A program made the position numbers and the translations under genes. The notes under the pieces are model-generated. The model worked only from the letters and a program-made list of their open reading frames with translations. It had not been told where the DNA came from and made no database searches. A DNA stretch of 64,000 bases from Trichosporon coremiiforme (Eukaryota > Basidiomycota > Tremellomycetes > Trichosporonales > Trichosporonaceae), in contig BCJJ01000007.1 in NCBI GenBank assembly GCA_039545355.1, positions 806,001 through 870,000 on the forward strand, given 5' to 3'. Positions 1 to 10,575 of this stretch are shown one piece after another (within the stretch, counting starts at the first letter, position 1; the number at the start of each line of letters is the position of its first letter).

Positions 1-669
1 CGACATGCATTTGGCCCGTCTAGGACTGGTCTGTACATATTAAGAGCAGCCTGTGCACCGTTACTCATGTCCAGTGCATGCTTGTGTAATGGAAACTTGC
101 AGTCAAAGATCTGACCTTGCTGTCTGACCGTTAAGATATCAGGGTTGGTCGGTGTAGACCTCCTCTCCCACTATGGCCCCTACCAGAAGTCAGCCAGTCG
201 GTCCTCTTTGGAGACAAATGGACCTTAAGTCAACCGTCTCCACTCCTGTCTACTTATGCGTCACCAAGTTTCGCACGCTCATGACTGTCGATGACTACTC
301 CATGCCCTCGACGACGAACATGAGTGTCAGAGAATCACAGTTAGGGCGTTCACCAGTCAGCGTACAGCTTGCAGTACGCCGTCAAGCAAGTTCATCCAAA
401 AACGATCGAACTTGGGCTTCGTAGGTCGGAGAGCGCCCTTCGCAGAATCAACCTCTCCCACGCTGGTCTGCGCCCCATCATCTCCTTGCACAAGCTAGCA
501 AGCTTACACCACACCCTGCTCCCCCTGACTATCTTTGACGGTGTCTGGACGCTGACACCCTGGCTGACCGGTTCTGTTGCTGTCTCACTGTGCTAACTGT
601 GCTAACCCAAAGTGCATGCGATGGAATGAAGAGATGTGTGTGTGGTGGTGTGGTGGTAATACAGGATGC
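1..669. other. Intergenic, no gene seen
   Basis: Only short overlapping frames without family resemblance or splice structure. It holds the 3' flank of the peroxidase gene. A small direct repeat of ctgtgctaa lies near 587-606. Confidence 0.6.
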
Positions 670-2539
670 TTAGTAGGCAACGACGCACTTGCCCTGGATA
701 CACTGGACGTCTCCGTCGGTAAGGGAGCCGCAGTCGACGCCTCCGGCATCAGAGCAGCCGCCGCAGTGCTCAATGTCCGAAAGGATGTTGACGCAGCGGT
801 CGTTGCAGTACGCCCATCCAGCGCCGGCGGGACAGGGGCTGGCGGGAGCGGTCTTCTTGGCGGCGGCGCGGCGGGCGAGCGCGGCCGAGGGCGTGGGCAC
901 GGCCGTCGGGATGGTCGCGCCCGCGACACACTTGCTGAGCGTGTTGGTGCGGTACCACACGTCGTCCTTTGTGTCCTTGTGCGTGCTTCCGTCCGCGCGC
1001 GTGAGGAAGGCGCCGAACTTGCTCAGACCAATCGCGTCCATGTCGGGGATGAAGACGTTGTAGATGTTGTACGTCGCGTCGCGGGCGCCGATGTACGCGG
1101 CCGCGAGCGTGTGCTCGCCGCTGCCGCTCTTGTAGCGCACCTCCACCTTGTCGCCCGCGTTGTAAGGCGCAAGCACGGCCATGGAGACGTTGAGGCCGTT
1201 GGCGTTGTTGTTCTCCGCACCGGTGTACTTGCACGTGTACTGGTTGCCAATGTCAACCATGATAGTGTCGTCGACCTGCACGACCTCGGAGCGCGTGCTG
1301 CCGTCGTTCATGCGGACGTTGATCACGATGGAGCTCATGCCAGACTCAGGGGGTACAGTCCTCGTGCCCATGTTGAAGTTGCGGTACTCAATCGGCTTGC
1401 CGATAGACATCTCCTGCACGTCCTTGATGCTGAGGAGCGAGGCGTCGGTGCCGGCCGAGCCGTCACGGTTCGTGTACGTGATGTCGAACGCAGACCACTG
1501 GGCCTTGAGGTTGTACAGACGGGCCGAGCCGGTGAGGAACGAGTAGGCGCCGTTGCGCATCTGGGGCCAGAAGGTGGCCGAGATGGGGAACGGCTCAAGC
1601 GGGCCCTGCAGGCTGACGCTCGACGGGGCGAGGTTGACCATGCGCTCGAGCAGGTTGGCGCACGTGTTGAAGAACTTGTCCTGCGACTCGGCGAAGCCGC
1701 GCATCGTCACGTTGCCGTCGGCGGCAAAGGTACGAGTGTCCGAGGAGACGGCGGGGTTGTTCGGGTCCCACGGCTGGCCGATCGGGTTCACGCGCGTGTC
1801 CTCCATGTGTCCCTTCGCGATGCTGTTGTCGAAGCCGTCGACAGTCGTGTCGAAGTGGTGGTACGGCTGGCTCGTGATGTGGCCGTTGATGTTGGCGTGG
1901 ACGCCGCCGAGGGTGTGGCCACAGGCAACGAGACCGATCATCTCCTCCGTCGTGAAGCCCATGCGCTTGAAGATCTCAATGTGCGACTCGGTCGAGCCCT
2001 CGGGAAGCGGCAGGCGGCCAGTACCACCGTTCTGGAACACGTCCTGGCGACCCTGGTAGAAGGGGATCATGGGACCGCCGCAGGCACCGACGGCGACGAT
2101 GGCGCCGAGGGCGATGATGTCGGACAGCGAAACACCCTCCTGCTGGTAGAACTTGTACTGCGTCATGACGGACGGGAACGCGATACCCTTGTTCTCCTCA
2201 AAGTCGAGCTCGTAGTCGATACTGCCGTCCACACCACCGGTGCCGGCCGCGGCATCGTGGTCAACAGCATCGTGGAAAGCGGTACGGAGCCACTCGGCGG
2301 CGTTGTTGCGGTTAGTACCACCAGTCTTGCAGGGACTGAACGTTAGCCTCGGTACATTTTCAAGATAAGCTTGTCCAGAGGCACGCGAGCGAGCCTTGGA
2401 ACGGACGAAATGAAACTCACGTAACAATCTGGAGGAAGCGTGAGTCGACCATCAGACGGCGGAGCTTGTCAGCGTCCGACGCCTGAGTGACCGTCGCCAG
2501 CGTCGACAGCAGCGAGAAGAGGAGTCCAGCGACGAGCAT
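670..2539 (-). CDS. Secreted haem peroxidase with C-terminal CPL1-type Cys module
   Basis: Two exons, 2539-2421 and 2335-670, with an 85-nt intron; 594 residues. The first exon encodes a hydrophobic signal peptide (MLVAGLLFSLLSTL), so the protein is probably secreted. The fold is that of the plant/fungal haem peroxidase superfamily. The distal motif RTAFHD supplies Arg57 and His61, GRQD lies near residue 135, and ACGHTLGG supplies the proximal haem ligand, about His180. Such enzymes use hydrogen peroxide to oxidise phenols or other donors. The catalytic part ends near residue 315. About 200 residues follow that I cannot assign and that look beta-rich. The last 54 residues are a Cys-rich module with CGGC and IQGKCVV, like the tail of the gene at 16970-17651. 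A typical fungal secreted peroxidase is about 350 residues, so the extension is real. The splice joins AC to T and keeps frame. Confidence 0.9.
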
Positions 2540-4434
2540 CGTGCGGTGCCCTCTGCCTGGGTTTGTTTTCGTGAGGTTTTCAAGAGACGGGGTTGGGGAA
2601 GGGGGCTGACTCTGGGTCGCGCTAGCTTATAAGCAAGTGCCTCAATGATCGCCATCTGCATTCTTTCTCCTTAAGCGCAGCGTATCCCTCCCGCTGTTGA
2701 GCCCTGAGGCGCGCGACCGGTGTTCGGAGGCTGCAAGGGTGCTGCAGAGCCTGCGACGTCGCCTAGGCATACTTTGACGAGGTACTCGGCGAACTGGCTG
2801 AGGAGCAATGCGCGCTGTAGAGAATCAAGGGTCGGTGAGTGCAGACGCGAAGAAAGTTTTCACAGTCTCGTATAAACAAATATCCTGAGGACCACCCTCT
2901 GCAGACCCTCAGCAAGCCCTCTGCAGCGACACGAGTGGCAGGCGGCGGTCCTCGGGGGTGCGATGCCAAGCAAACGCTTTCGTCCTAGGTCCTATCAGAT
3001 AAGACAATTTTGAGCCCGGCCGAAATTTCATCCCATCCTCGGCCCATATCTGGCTGTCCCCCTCCTCACGGGTATCTGCCCGATCTGGCTCATTGGACCA
3101 ATCTTCCTCCTCGCTGCTGCATGCCCTTGCCGAACATGACATACCCTTGCTCTCGACCTTTGCGCCCTGCTTCTGCACCTCATGCGACCCTCTGCTCGTG
3201 TGCGCGACACGGTCGGCCCACTTGCTCTAAGCTGTGCTGCTCACCGCCTCTTGCGTGGTCGCGCCCGGGTTCCTCGTAGGTTCCGAACAACCCACGGCGT
3301 CGTATGTGGGCCGGCAGATCTGGGCTGTCGGGAGGCGCGTAACGAGATCTCAACGCGTCCGGCCCCTCGCGGTCCAGTCCATTCATACTGCTTTTCACGC
3401 TTTGACTTTGCTCAAATGCTTGATGAAGACATTGTTGCGGCTGCCGAGCTGTTCAAGAAGCGTATGCAGCTGCTAACTCTGTGTAGTCGCCCGCGGGACT
3501 ACGACTCCAAGCACCTCCCGAACATCCGACGCGAGAAGCGCTTTGAGTCGCCTTCCCTTCACATCAGCCATCGACGACGTAACCATCGTCGATGCCCCAA
3601 CGGAGTAGAACAAGCCACCTGCAACACAACGGTGACTTGCCACCACCGCTGCCAAGTCAACGTTTGCCCGAAGTTCCTCGACAAGCCAGTGACAGCGATC
3701 TATTTCACAGTGCAGGCGTAGTCTTGGCCCTCGACCTTCTGCGCCACGGCGTCCGGTGGCTCGGGGGTGTCCCGGGCACTCACGTCCCAGCCTGCGAGGA
3801 GCGGAGGGATTGCATAGTAGCGTGTCAGCCCGACAGATCCGACGTTCAGCGCTCGCCGTCTTTGCATCTGCCTGTCTGCCGACCCTTCGAGGAAGGAGCT
3901 CGGGCTCGGAAAAACTTTCCGGCGCCGATGCCACACCGTTGCCCAATCGCTGTACGCTGAGGTGACCTGTGGCTGACTGTCTGAGTAAATGGGCGCCGCA
4001 CCGCCAGAACGGCGACGCATACCCAGCGATCAGCACCGCTCAGCAGTCGTAAGGCGTAAGTGCGAGCCCGGAGTTCAGCGGAGGATCGCCGCACTCCAGA
4101 GAAAGAGCGTCTGCGGCGTTCGTTAATCGGACCGCTTGCTCGCCGTGAGGCATCCCCACGCACTCACAGTTACCTGGTCGTCGCACCCACCCCGCAAGCT
4201 TGCACCCGGTCATGAACTGCACTCGAGGCTGCTACGACCAAGTGGATTTGGTGCTGTTACATAATCCGCTGTAAAAGACAGCCGCGCATTGCGTCTGAGT
4301 TCACCAGGAACCGATGCCAAGCCGCGATCTCCAACGCTCGTTTCATATCGACGTCATGTGATGAGTATGCACCATGCAGCGGAGGATGAAGACGTTGAAT
4401 CCACTGTCAACAAAGATCAGCAATCCGCACTGAC
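2540..4434. other. Intergenic, no convincing gene
   Basis: Contains the peroxidase promoter side and many short frames on both strands. A stretch around 3418-3610 can be read as two joined exons, but only by accepting a 27-nt intron, so I do not annotate it. Confidence 0.5.
2625..2632 (-). promoter_or_regulatory. TATA-like element of the peroxidase gene
   Basis: The sequence gcttataagc lies about 90 bp upstream of the peroxidase ATG, a plausible TATA position. Inferred from position and sequence only. Confidence 0.45.
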
Positions 4435-5106
4435 ATGTCCTGCAGCATTGAGGAGCTCGACCCCGCCGCTGCCACCGAAGCCCTGCAACACCAGTACCAC
4501 CGCACGACCAAGTGCGGGGTCGCTCCTGGTCGACTAGCGCCAGAGCTGGTGATCCTGCACGATGTGAACGAGGCGCGCGCCGTGATCGGAGAGGAAGGAT
4601 ACGAAGGCGACGAGAATATGCCGGGCTGGCCATCGACGGGTTCCCTTAGGCTTCAGCTCCAGTCAAGTGGTTCAGGTTCTATCGGGATGCACGACATGCT
4701 CAACGGGTTCAACTACTTCATGAAATTGCCCCACCTTCCCCCGTCGGAGAAGAAGGCCTGGCGCCCGTCCGCCGAGACAGAGATCCTTGTCGTATCTGCG
4801 CCCGAGTTCAATGCTCTCGAGATCAAGTACAGGACACTGCCTGGACGCGTTATTGACGAGGGAAATGTGGCGGACCACAAGTTTCAGAGGAGGGGGCCGG
4901 ATCCGGGAGACGGCGGGGACGACATCATCCGTCAAGCGCTCGCGCGCTGCCAGGAGTGCTGGGAGAAGGGATATCACCGCCCAGAGGTCGATATCAGCTG
5001 CAAGGCGTTCGGCGTGCCTGTTCCGGAGCGCCCTAGTCATGTTTCACAGGAGGACATCGAGAAGACACGAGCCTGGCTTGATGGTGCGGCGCCCGAGGAC
5101 CCGTAA
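4435..5106 (+). CDS. Hypothetical protein, intronless, 223 residues
   Basis: An uninterrupted reading frame from an ATG to TAA with the GC-rich third positions of the real genes nearby. I recognise no domain. The protein is acidic to neutral and hydrophilic, with no signal peptide and no membrane segment. The Gly/Pro/Asp-rich stretch GPDPGDGGDD lies near residue 155. The C-terminus is a charged helix-like stretch (SQEDIEKTRAW). It stands alone, about 1.9 kb from the peroxidase start and 1.4 kb from the permease stop. It could be a lineage-specific protein or a chance frame in GC-rich DNA. Codon use favours a gene, but homology would be needed to settle it. Confidence 0.5.
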   Translation: MSCSIEELDPAAATEALQHQYHRTTKCGVAPGRLAPELVILHDVNEARAVIGEEGYEGDENMPGWPSTGSLRLQLQSSGSGSIGMHDMLNGFNYFMKLPHLPPSEKKAWRPSAETEILVVSAPEFNALEIKYRTLPGRVIDEGNVADHKFQRRGPDPGDGGDDIIRQALARCQECWEKGYHRPEVDISCKAFGVPVPERPSHVSQEDIEKTRAWLDGAAPEDP

Positions 5107-6489
5107 GGTGCTGAGGGCGACATCCTAGCGCGCCGGGTAGAAAGGTCTGATACACTTGCAAATGAGTTCAATATCGATGGATACACTGCTGCATTCGGGC
5201 GGGGTCTGGGGAAAGCAGACAAGCCAGTAATGACTATCATAGCTGGTCGTGAGCATCAGTGTCGGCAGTCCGTCAAGTCCCATCAGTATTTTCAGCCAAG
5301 AGCACCTGCAGAAGTGAAAGCAGTTGCGGCGGCGCAACGGATGTAGCCGAGCGTTCCACTGCGCATCAAGGACGTCAGATCATTCACCGCATTGACAGCT
5401 CGGCATAACGGCGAGTCTACGCAGACACGGGGCATCGCTCGACACGCCGTGGCCTGTGACTTGAGCACTGATCAGCTGTCACCATGATCTCACGTCAGCC
5501 TCGGCAGCTGTCAACCGTCATTCCATGACGCTTTGGTTCTCCGCGTTCTTTGGCCAAGGGACTCACCCCTCATTTCCGTCATGGCGAAGGCATCGGGAGT
5601 CCCCCTATTTTCTGTGAATTAATAGACGAGTTGCGTTCGTCACCTGGGTATGCCACCTGTCGCGTATGCCACCTGTCGCTTGTCAGACTGGGAGCACTCA
5701 GGCAAGCTCCGACCTCACTCCGCAGTTGGAGGGTGTGGGCTGAAGGACCTTTGTACAGCATCAGAAGGGACGGGTGGAGAGCCAGCTTCAGCTGCGGTGA
5801 TAACGAGAGATCGCTCCGCATTCCCCGGGGCACACCCGTGCCGCCGCGTTCCTCCCGCTGTCCATACCAGAGTGGCGGTTTAGCCCACCGCCGCGGCAAT
5901 CCCGAAACCCAAGTGGAGAGCGGCTGAACCAGCCTCTTTTCGTCGGTAGAACACATCCACAGTGACTGACTATTACAGTGGCGCCCTGCGAACAGATCGC
6001 CGCGGAATAGAACATGGGATACGCAGGTTGTAACCTGGAGTCCGGGCCCCACGGTCCTCCCGCGGAGTCACCCATCAGGAGTGGCAGAGAACGCCACGAT
6101 CTGGGATCAGTCGCCGCCTCGTTGGGCGTAACGAGCCTGGTTGGCTACACACCGGGACAAGTAGGTGAGCGAGTTAGTGTCGATAGCTGGTGGATAGTCG
6201 CGGTGAGATATCTGCGAGGGAGCAGCGGAGAGAGGGAAAATCGCATCATGCCCTAAATGCATTTCGTTACACTTGGAGTTGCGGGAAGCCGCTCAATCTG
6301 GCTTCTGAATGAAAGTGACTACTGTTGTCCTAAGGATTATGTTTCTACTACTTTTAACTTGCTTTGACTACGTTACTTGACTTGGTGGCGATGATATGCA
6401 GTGATACCCGTTGGAGCCATGAAATTGATTGACTGAGACTGGAGAACCTGTTGACCCAAATAAAACGACCGGGGAAGGAAAAAGGGGGA
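5107..6489. other. Intergenic, nothing recognised
   Basis: No splice-supported frame. The right end, about 6250-6489, is AT-richer and is probably the 3' untranslated region and terminator of the minus-strand permease gene. Confidence 0.5.
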
Positions 6490-8072
6490 TTAAGCCTTGC
6501 ACGAGAACGGCTTGCCGACGCTCTTGCCGGCGTAGCTGTCGACAATGTCCTGAACGGACGCGTAAGTGCCTGCGCCGAGGAGGGTGAGGCCGACAAGAAT
6601 GATGAAGGCGTTGAGGATGGTGAGGCCAATGTTCTTAGGGCTGCTGAAGCATCCTCCCTCCCTGATGAGCTTGAACCACATGAAGCCGGGGAGGTAGAGG
6701 GTAAAGGCCGTGTTGAACAGGGCCGCAGTGATACCGAGCAGCGGGCTGAAGACGGGGATGACCTCGGCGATGACCCAAGAGCAGATAACGAGGGCCAGGA
6801 CGACGCAGATCCAGACAGCCCAGCCGCGGGGAGTGTTGACGTAGCGAACAATGTTGTTCTTGAAGAGTTTGTCCATGATGAAGCGGCCGTCGGTCGTGAC
6901 CAGGATAGCACCCGAGATGAAGATGACGGGGAGGGCGAGGCCGAAGGCGATACGCGAGATCGTGTGGCCAGCGCTGAGGAGTGCAGGACCCTTGACGCCA
7001 GGGCCGATGAAGGCGTAGCCGAGGGCACCGACAACAGTGTAGATCGTGATCATGACGCAGCCGAGCAGGCTGACAGCCTTGGGGAAGTCCTCAGGGCGAG
7101 CCATCTCCTCCATGTACGTGAACTGGCCAATCGAGAAGGCGTAGGCGAAAAGGACGTTGCACGCGGCGAGCATGCCCTGGACGAACGTGACGTCCCCAGC
7201 GCCAGCCTTCCAGCCAGTGTTCCAGCCCTTATTGTGGGCCTCGATACCAGTGGCGATGAGGGTCACGAAGACGGCGCTCATAATCGAGAGGAAGTCGACG
7301 TAGCCAAGGATGGACATCTCGGCGAACGACGGCGGGAGCGCACAGATGAAGAGCAGCACGAGGGTGACAACACTCCAGACAAGGGCGCAGATCGTCGTGT
7401 CGTCGACAATCGTCTGGAAAGCCATCTTGCCCGTCAGGAAGTGCGAGCCGATACCGAGGATGATGAAAAAGACGAAAATGACCTCGAGGCACCGCGAGAG
7501 GATGACTCCAGCGGTACCCGGCAGCAACAGGCGACCAACATCGCTGTAGTGGTGCACCTGCGGGTAGCGAAGCTTGACCTGTCCGATTACGAACGACGTA
7601 TAGACAGCCAAGCAGCCCATACCGACAGTGAGGATTGTTCCACCGACCATACCAAGCGAAGCGAACACGCTGCACTGTTAGTATCACAAAATGTGTGATA
7701 AATACCGAAAACTTACAGAGGCATGGAAAGTGTACCGAGCGCAACAGCCGTGACGACGAGGACGACGGTGAGTTGGAACCAGGTGAGCTTGTGAAACTTC
7801 CTTTCTCCGTGGGCAGTGATCTCGGAGATGTACTCGACGCGGTCGGCGTCAGTCTTTCCCATCTCCGTCTTCTCCTTGTGCCTGTGGAAGCCGTTCACCT
7901 CGAGGACCTTGGTGATGGTGTCGTCTTTGCTGAGCTGGCCATTAGGCTGGGAGACATACGCCGGCAGGTGCCCGTCACCCTTCTCGATGTCGACGTCGTC
8001 GACGACATCGCCGTTCGGTGTGTACCCGTCATACTTCTCGATGGAAGCCTCGCGCGCGTACTTGTCCGACAT
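6490..8072 (-). CDS. AAAP-family amino acid transporter
   Basis: Two exons, 8072-7717 and 7669-6490, with a 47-nt intron (GTAAGT...TGCAG); 511 residues. About 95 hydrophilic residues (MSDKYAREAS onward) precede the membrane core, which begins at LVVTAVALGTLSMPLV, the first-helix signature of the amino acid/auxin permease family (Aa_trans). About ten more hydrophobic helices follow, including SHFLTGKMAF, a conserved block of the fungal Mtr-like neutral amino acid permeases. Such proteins import or move amino acids with protons across the plasma or vacuolar membrane. The substrate cannot be read from the sequence. The long N-terminal cytosolic tail with several Lys residues is typical of permeases controlled by ubiquitin. 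The ATG is the first in frame. A TATA element lies about 200 bp upstream. Confidence 0.93.
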
Positions 8073-9753
8073 GGTGGTGGTCGTCGGTTCTTGGAGATAT
8101 GTGTGAGATGTGAGAAAGAGATCTGAAGTGCGTCTACTCTCGGGTCGCGGGGGCTCTCAAAGCACTAGTGCGGGCGTTGTGTGCGGTTCGAGCTGGGATT
8201 GGGAGAAAGATGTGTGGGGTCCCAAAGTTCGGCGAGGGCGAGATGAAGCCCCGACTCGCCTTGTCGAGCGCTTATAAAGTCTTTTCTCGTCCAATCCTGC
8301 ACCTGCTCGGCTGAGCCGGACATCCCGCGCACGACGGCTCCCCTCCACTTTGGTCCCCGGCATCTCCACTCTGGCACCGTCGCGTCAGGGCGGCGACGGT
8401 CCTGGCCGTAATAATGAGTCGTGTGCGACCTGGGGGGCTGATGGCCAGGCGCGGGCGGTTGCCGCTCGAAACGAATCACAAGTGGCCTGCCTTTGAGCAG
8501 CTGCCCTACTTGATCCAGGGTCACAAGCGACAAGACCCTGGGCTGGTCCTTCTGCAAGACCACACCGAACGCAGGCGCCGTCTCCGCAGCGAAAGGATGT
8601 CAGTGAGAAGGGGCAGGCACAGGGCGGCAGAATGGGAATGCCGTGGTAGCTCCTGGCGATATCAGCAGTAAGCGACAGCCAGAAGAGACCGGGTCAGCGG
8701 GTAGGAGGGTCACCTGTTCCCCACGCCCGTGGCAAAACCGATGGGAGTTAATTTTGGTTGGGCAGATGGTCAGCAGGGAAAAAACACTTGCCCGCGGCAA
8801 GCCCCCCACGCCTGCGTGCCTGTGCGGGGGCACGACGCCTCCCTTCAGGCGACCAGGCAACCAGAGCCTGAGCAACCCACCGCAGGGGACGCGCAGCAGA
8901 CTCCTGCAGAGGAAGCCGACAGGGGGCTTGATGCTTGGAATTTGCCAATAGCTCTGTATAATATTCTGCTGGCTAGGCATGAAAAGGGATAGCAAAGATC
9001 AGATTAATAGAGCGTCCGCGGGCTCAGTCAGCGCCGCCGCCGAGCCCCAGACGCCCCAGTCGTCCGCCCACCCGGCGTATGCTGGGGCGTGTAATTGGCG
9101 TCGCGGGCGTCGTGCGTGTCCTGCGCGTCGCAGGTGCAGGCGCAGAGGTGGCCGCCTGGAACGTGGCCGGATCAGGCGATTCCGGCGAACCCGGCCAATC
9201 CGGCTGCCGGCGGCTCAGGATCGCTGATATCAGCCAGGAATTGCCGCGGGGCGAGCGACCCACCATGATCAAGCTTGGGCCACCGCTTGCATCTCCACAA
9301 CCAGTGCGACATCTCCACCCCCACAACCCCTTGCATACCCCTGTTGTCTTCTCTGCATCCCCGCATCGCACACCTCCGCAGCATAAGCCGATTGGCCCCC
9401 CGGCGCAGCATTCGTTAGCCGGGTGTGGGATTGGGCGCCCAGCGTTGCTCCGACGCTGCCCCGCAACTGGTTAAAGTGACCTGAGCTCCTTCGGTCCAAG
9501 ATAACGACATAGCCTCACACCCATAGCTCTCTCGATCGAGCTTACGAACAAAGGACGTCAGGACCAGCACCCGGCCGCATCACAGTTTCCCCGAATTCCG
9601 ACGCAGAAGTCGCCTCACAGCAGGTCACCGATTACGGTTCAGCACGGGCCTCATCTGCACGCCGACACGACGAGAATAGCATCAGAGACGTCACGTCCCA
9701 AGGACCCATCGATCACTTTCCAACGGACCTCTGCCTCCACCTCCACACTCGCC
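8073..9753. other. Divergent intergenic region
   Basis: Lies between the start of the minus-strand permease gene and the start of the plus-strand dehydrogenase gene, so it holds both promoters. No gene is supported; the short frames around 9024-9474 are low-complexity Arg/Gly shadows. Confidence 0.5.
8271..8278 (-). promoter_or_regulatory. TATA-like element of the permease gene
   Basis: The minus strand reads actttataag about 200 bp upstream of the permease ATG, consistent with a TATA box and a long 5' leader. Confidence 0.5.
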
Positions 9754-10575
9754 ATGGACTTTCTTGCCAACCCCCTTGACCTGACTGGCCGCGTTGCGCT
9801 CGTCACCGGCGGAAGCGGCGGCATTGGCCGCGCGATCGTGACGCTCTTCCTCGAGCGCGGCGCGACCGTCGCTACGACCTTCGTGCCGGGCGTCGAGGAT
9901 GCGGAGAAGCTGCACGTCTCCTTCGGCTCGCCGGCGAATCTAACTTTCCATCCGCTTGACCTGCGGAGTGCAGATTCGATCCGCGCGTGCCTCGACTCGG
10001 CGCTGAAGGAGCACGGCCGGCTCGACGTGCTCGTGAACAATGCAGCAGTTGGCTCCGCGACCGTGGCGGCCTGGACGGACAGTGTCGCGGCGCAGGACGC
10101 AGCGATGCTCGCCATCAACGCCGATGGAACGCTGAAGGCGTGCCAGCACTTCCTCACCCTTCCTCATTCCGCTGAGACACCGCGAAAGCTCATCAACATC
10201 TCCAGCGTCGGCGGAGGCATCGCCGTCTTCCCCGGCTTCAGGCTCAGCGACGGCATGTCCAAGGCTGCTGTCGCTTTCCTCACGCGCCAGCTTGGCGCCG
10301 AGTGCTGCCACAAGACCGTGGACGTGTTCGCCGTCTGTCCCGGTGCCACGAATACTGAGATGTTCCGTCAGTCGACGCTCAACCCCATGAGCGAGCAGCA
10401 GAGGAAGGACTTCCTGAAGGCGCTGCCCAAAGGACGGCTCATTGAGCCCGAGGAGATTGCGGCTATTGTTAACTTCCTGGCCGGGAGTGCGAGCACGGCT
10501 ATGAACGGGGCGGTCATTGATGCGTCTATGGGTCTGGGAGTCAGGCCGGGCATCATGACGGAGATGGAGCACTAG
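9754..10575 (+). CDS. Short-chain dehydrogenase/reductase lacking catalytic Tyr
   Basis: Intronless, 273 residues. It has the Rossmann NAD(P)-binding motif TGGSGGIG (residues 18-25), the structural NNAA motif (95-98) and the ISS serine block (149-151). The catalytic block reads SDGMSK at 165-170. In the family this is YxxxK, here expected as YGMSK: the Lys (170) is present but the Tyr position (166) is Asp, codon GAC at 10249-10251. No other Tyr lies close by. Family members are soluble oxidoreductases of ketones, alcohols or acyl groups. Without the Tyr proton donor this protein may be inactive, bind cofactor in another role, or use another residue. The substrate is unknown. The frame and codon use are otherwise those of an intact gene. 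Confidence 0.9.
   Translation: MDFLANPLDLTGRVALVTGGSGGIGRAIVTLFLERGATVATTFVPGVEDAEKLHVSFGSPANLTFHPLDLRSADSIRACLDSALKEHGRLDVLVNNAAVGSATVAAWTDSVAAQDAAMLAINADGTLKACQHFLTLPHSAETPRKLINISSVGGGIAVFPGFRLSDGMSKAAVAFLTRQLGAECCHKTVDVFAVCPGATNTEMFRQSTLNPMSEQQRKDFLKALPKGRLIEPEEIAAIVNFLAGSASTAMNGAVIDASMGLGVRPGIMTEMEH

Noticed and set aside
577..2346. 589-codon plus-strand frame opposite the peroxidase gene
   Set aside because: It is the complement of a GC3-biased coding sequence; its product is low-complexity Val/Arg/Ala-rich, while the minus strand encodes a recognisable peroxidase.
3418..3610. Possible two-exon peptide with a CTAAC-like acceptor
   Set aside because: It needs a 27-nt intron, shorter than any supported here, and the product has no recognisable feature.
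6451..7698. 415-codon plus-strand frame opposite the permease gene
   Set aside because: Acidic low-complexity shadow of transmembrane codons; it crosses the permease intron and has no family resemblance.
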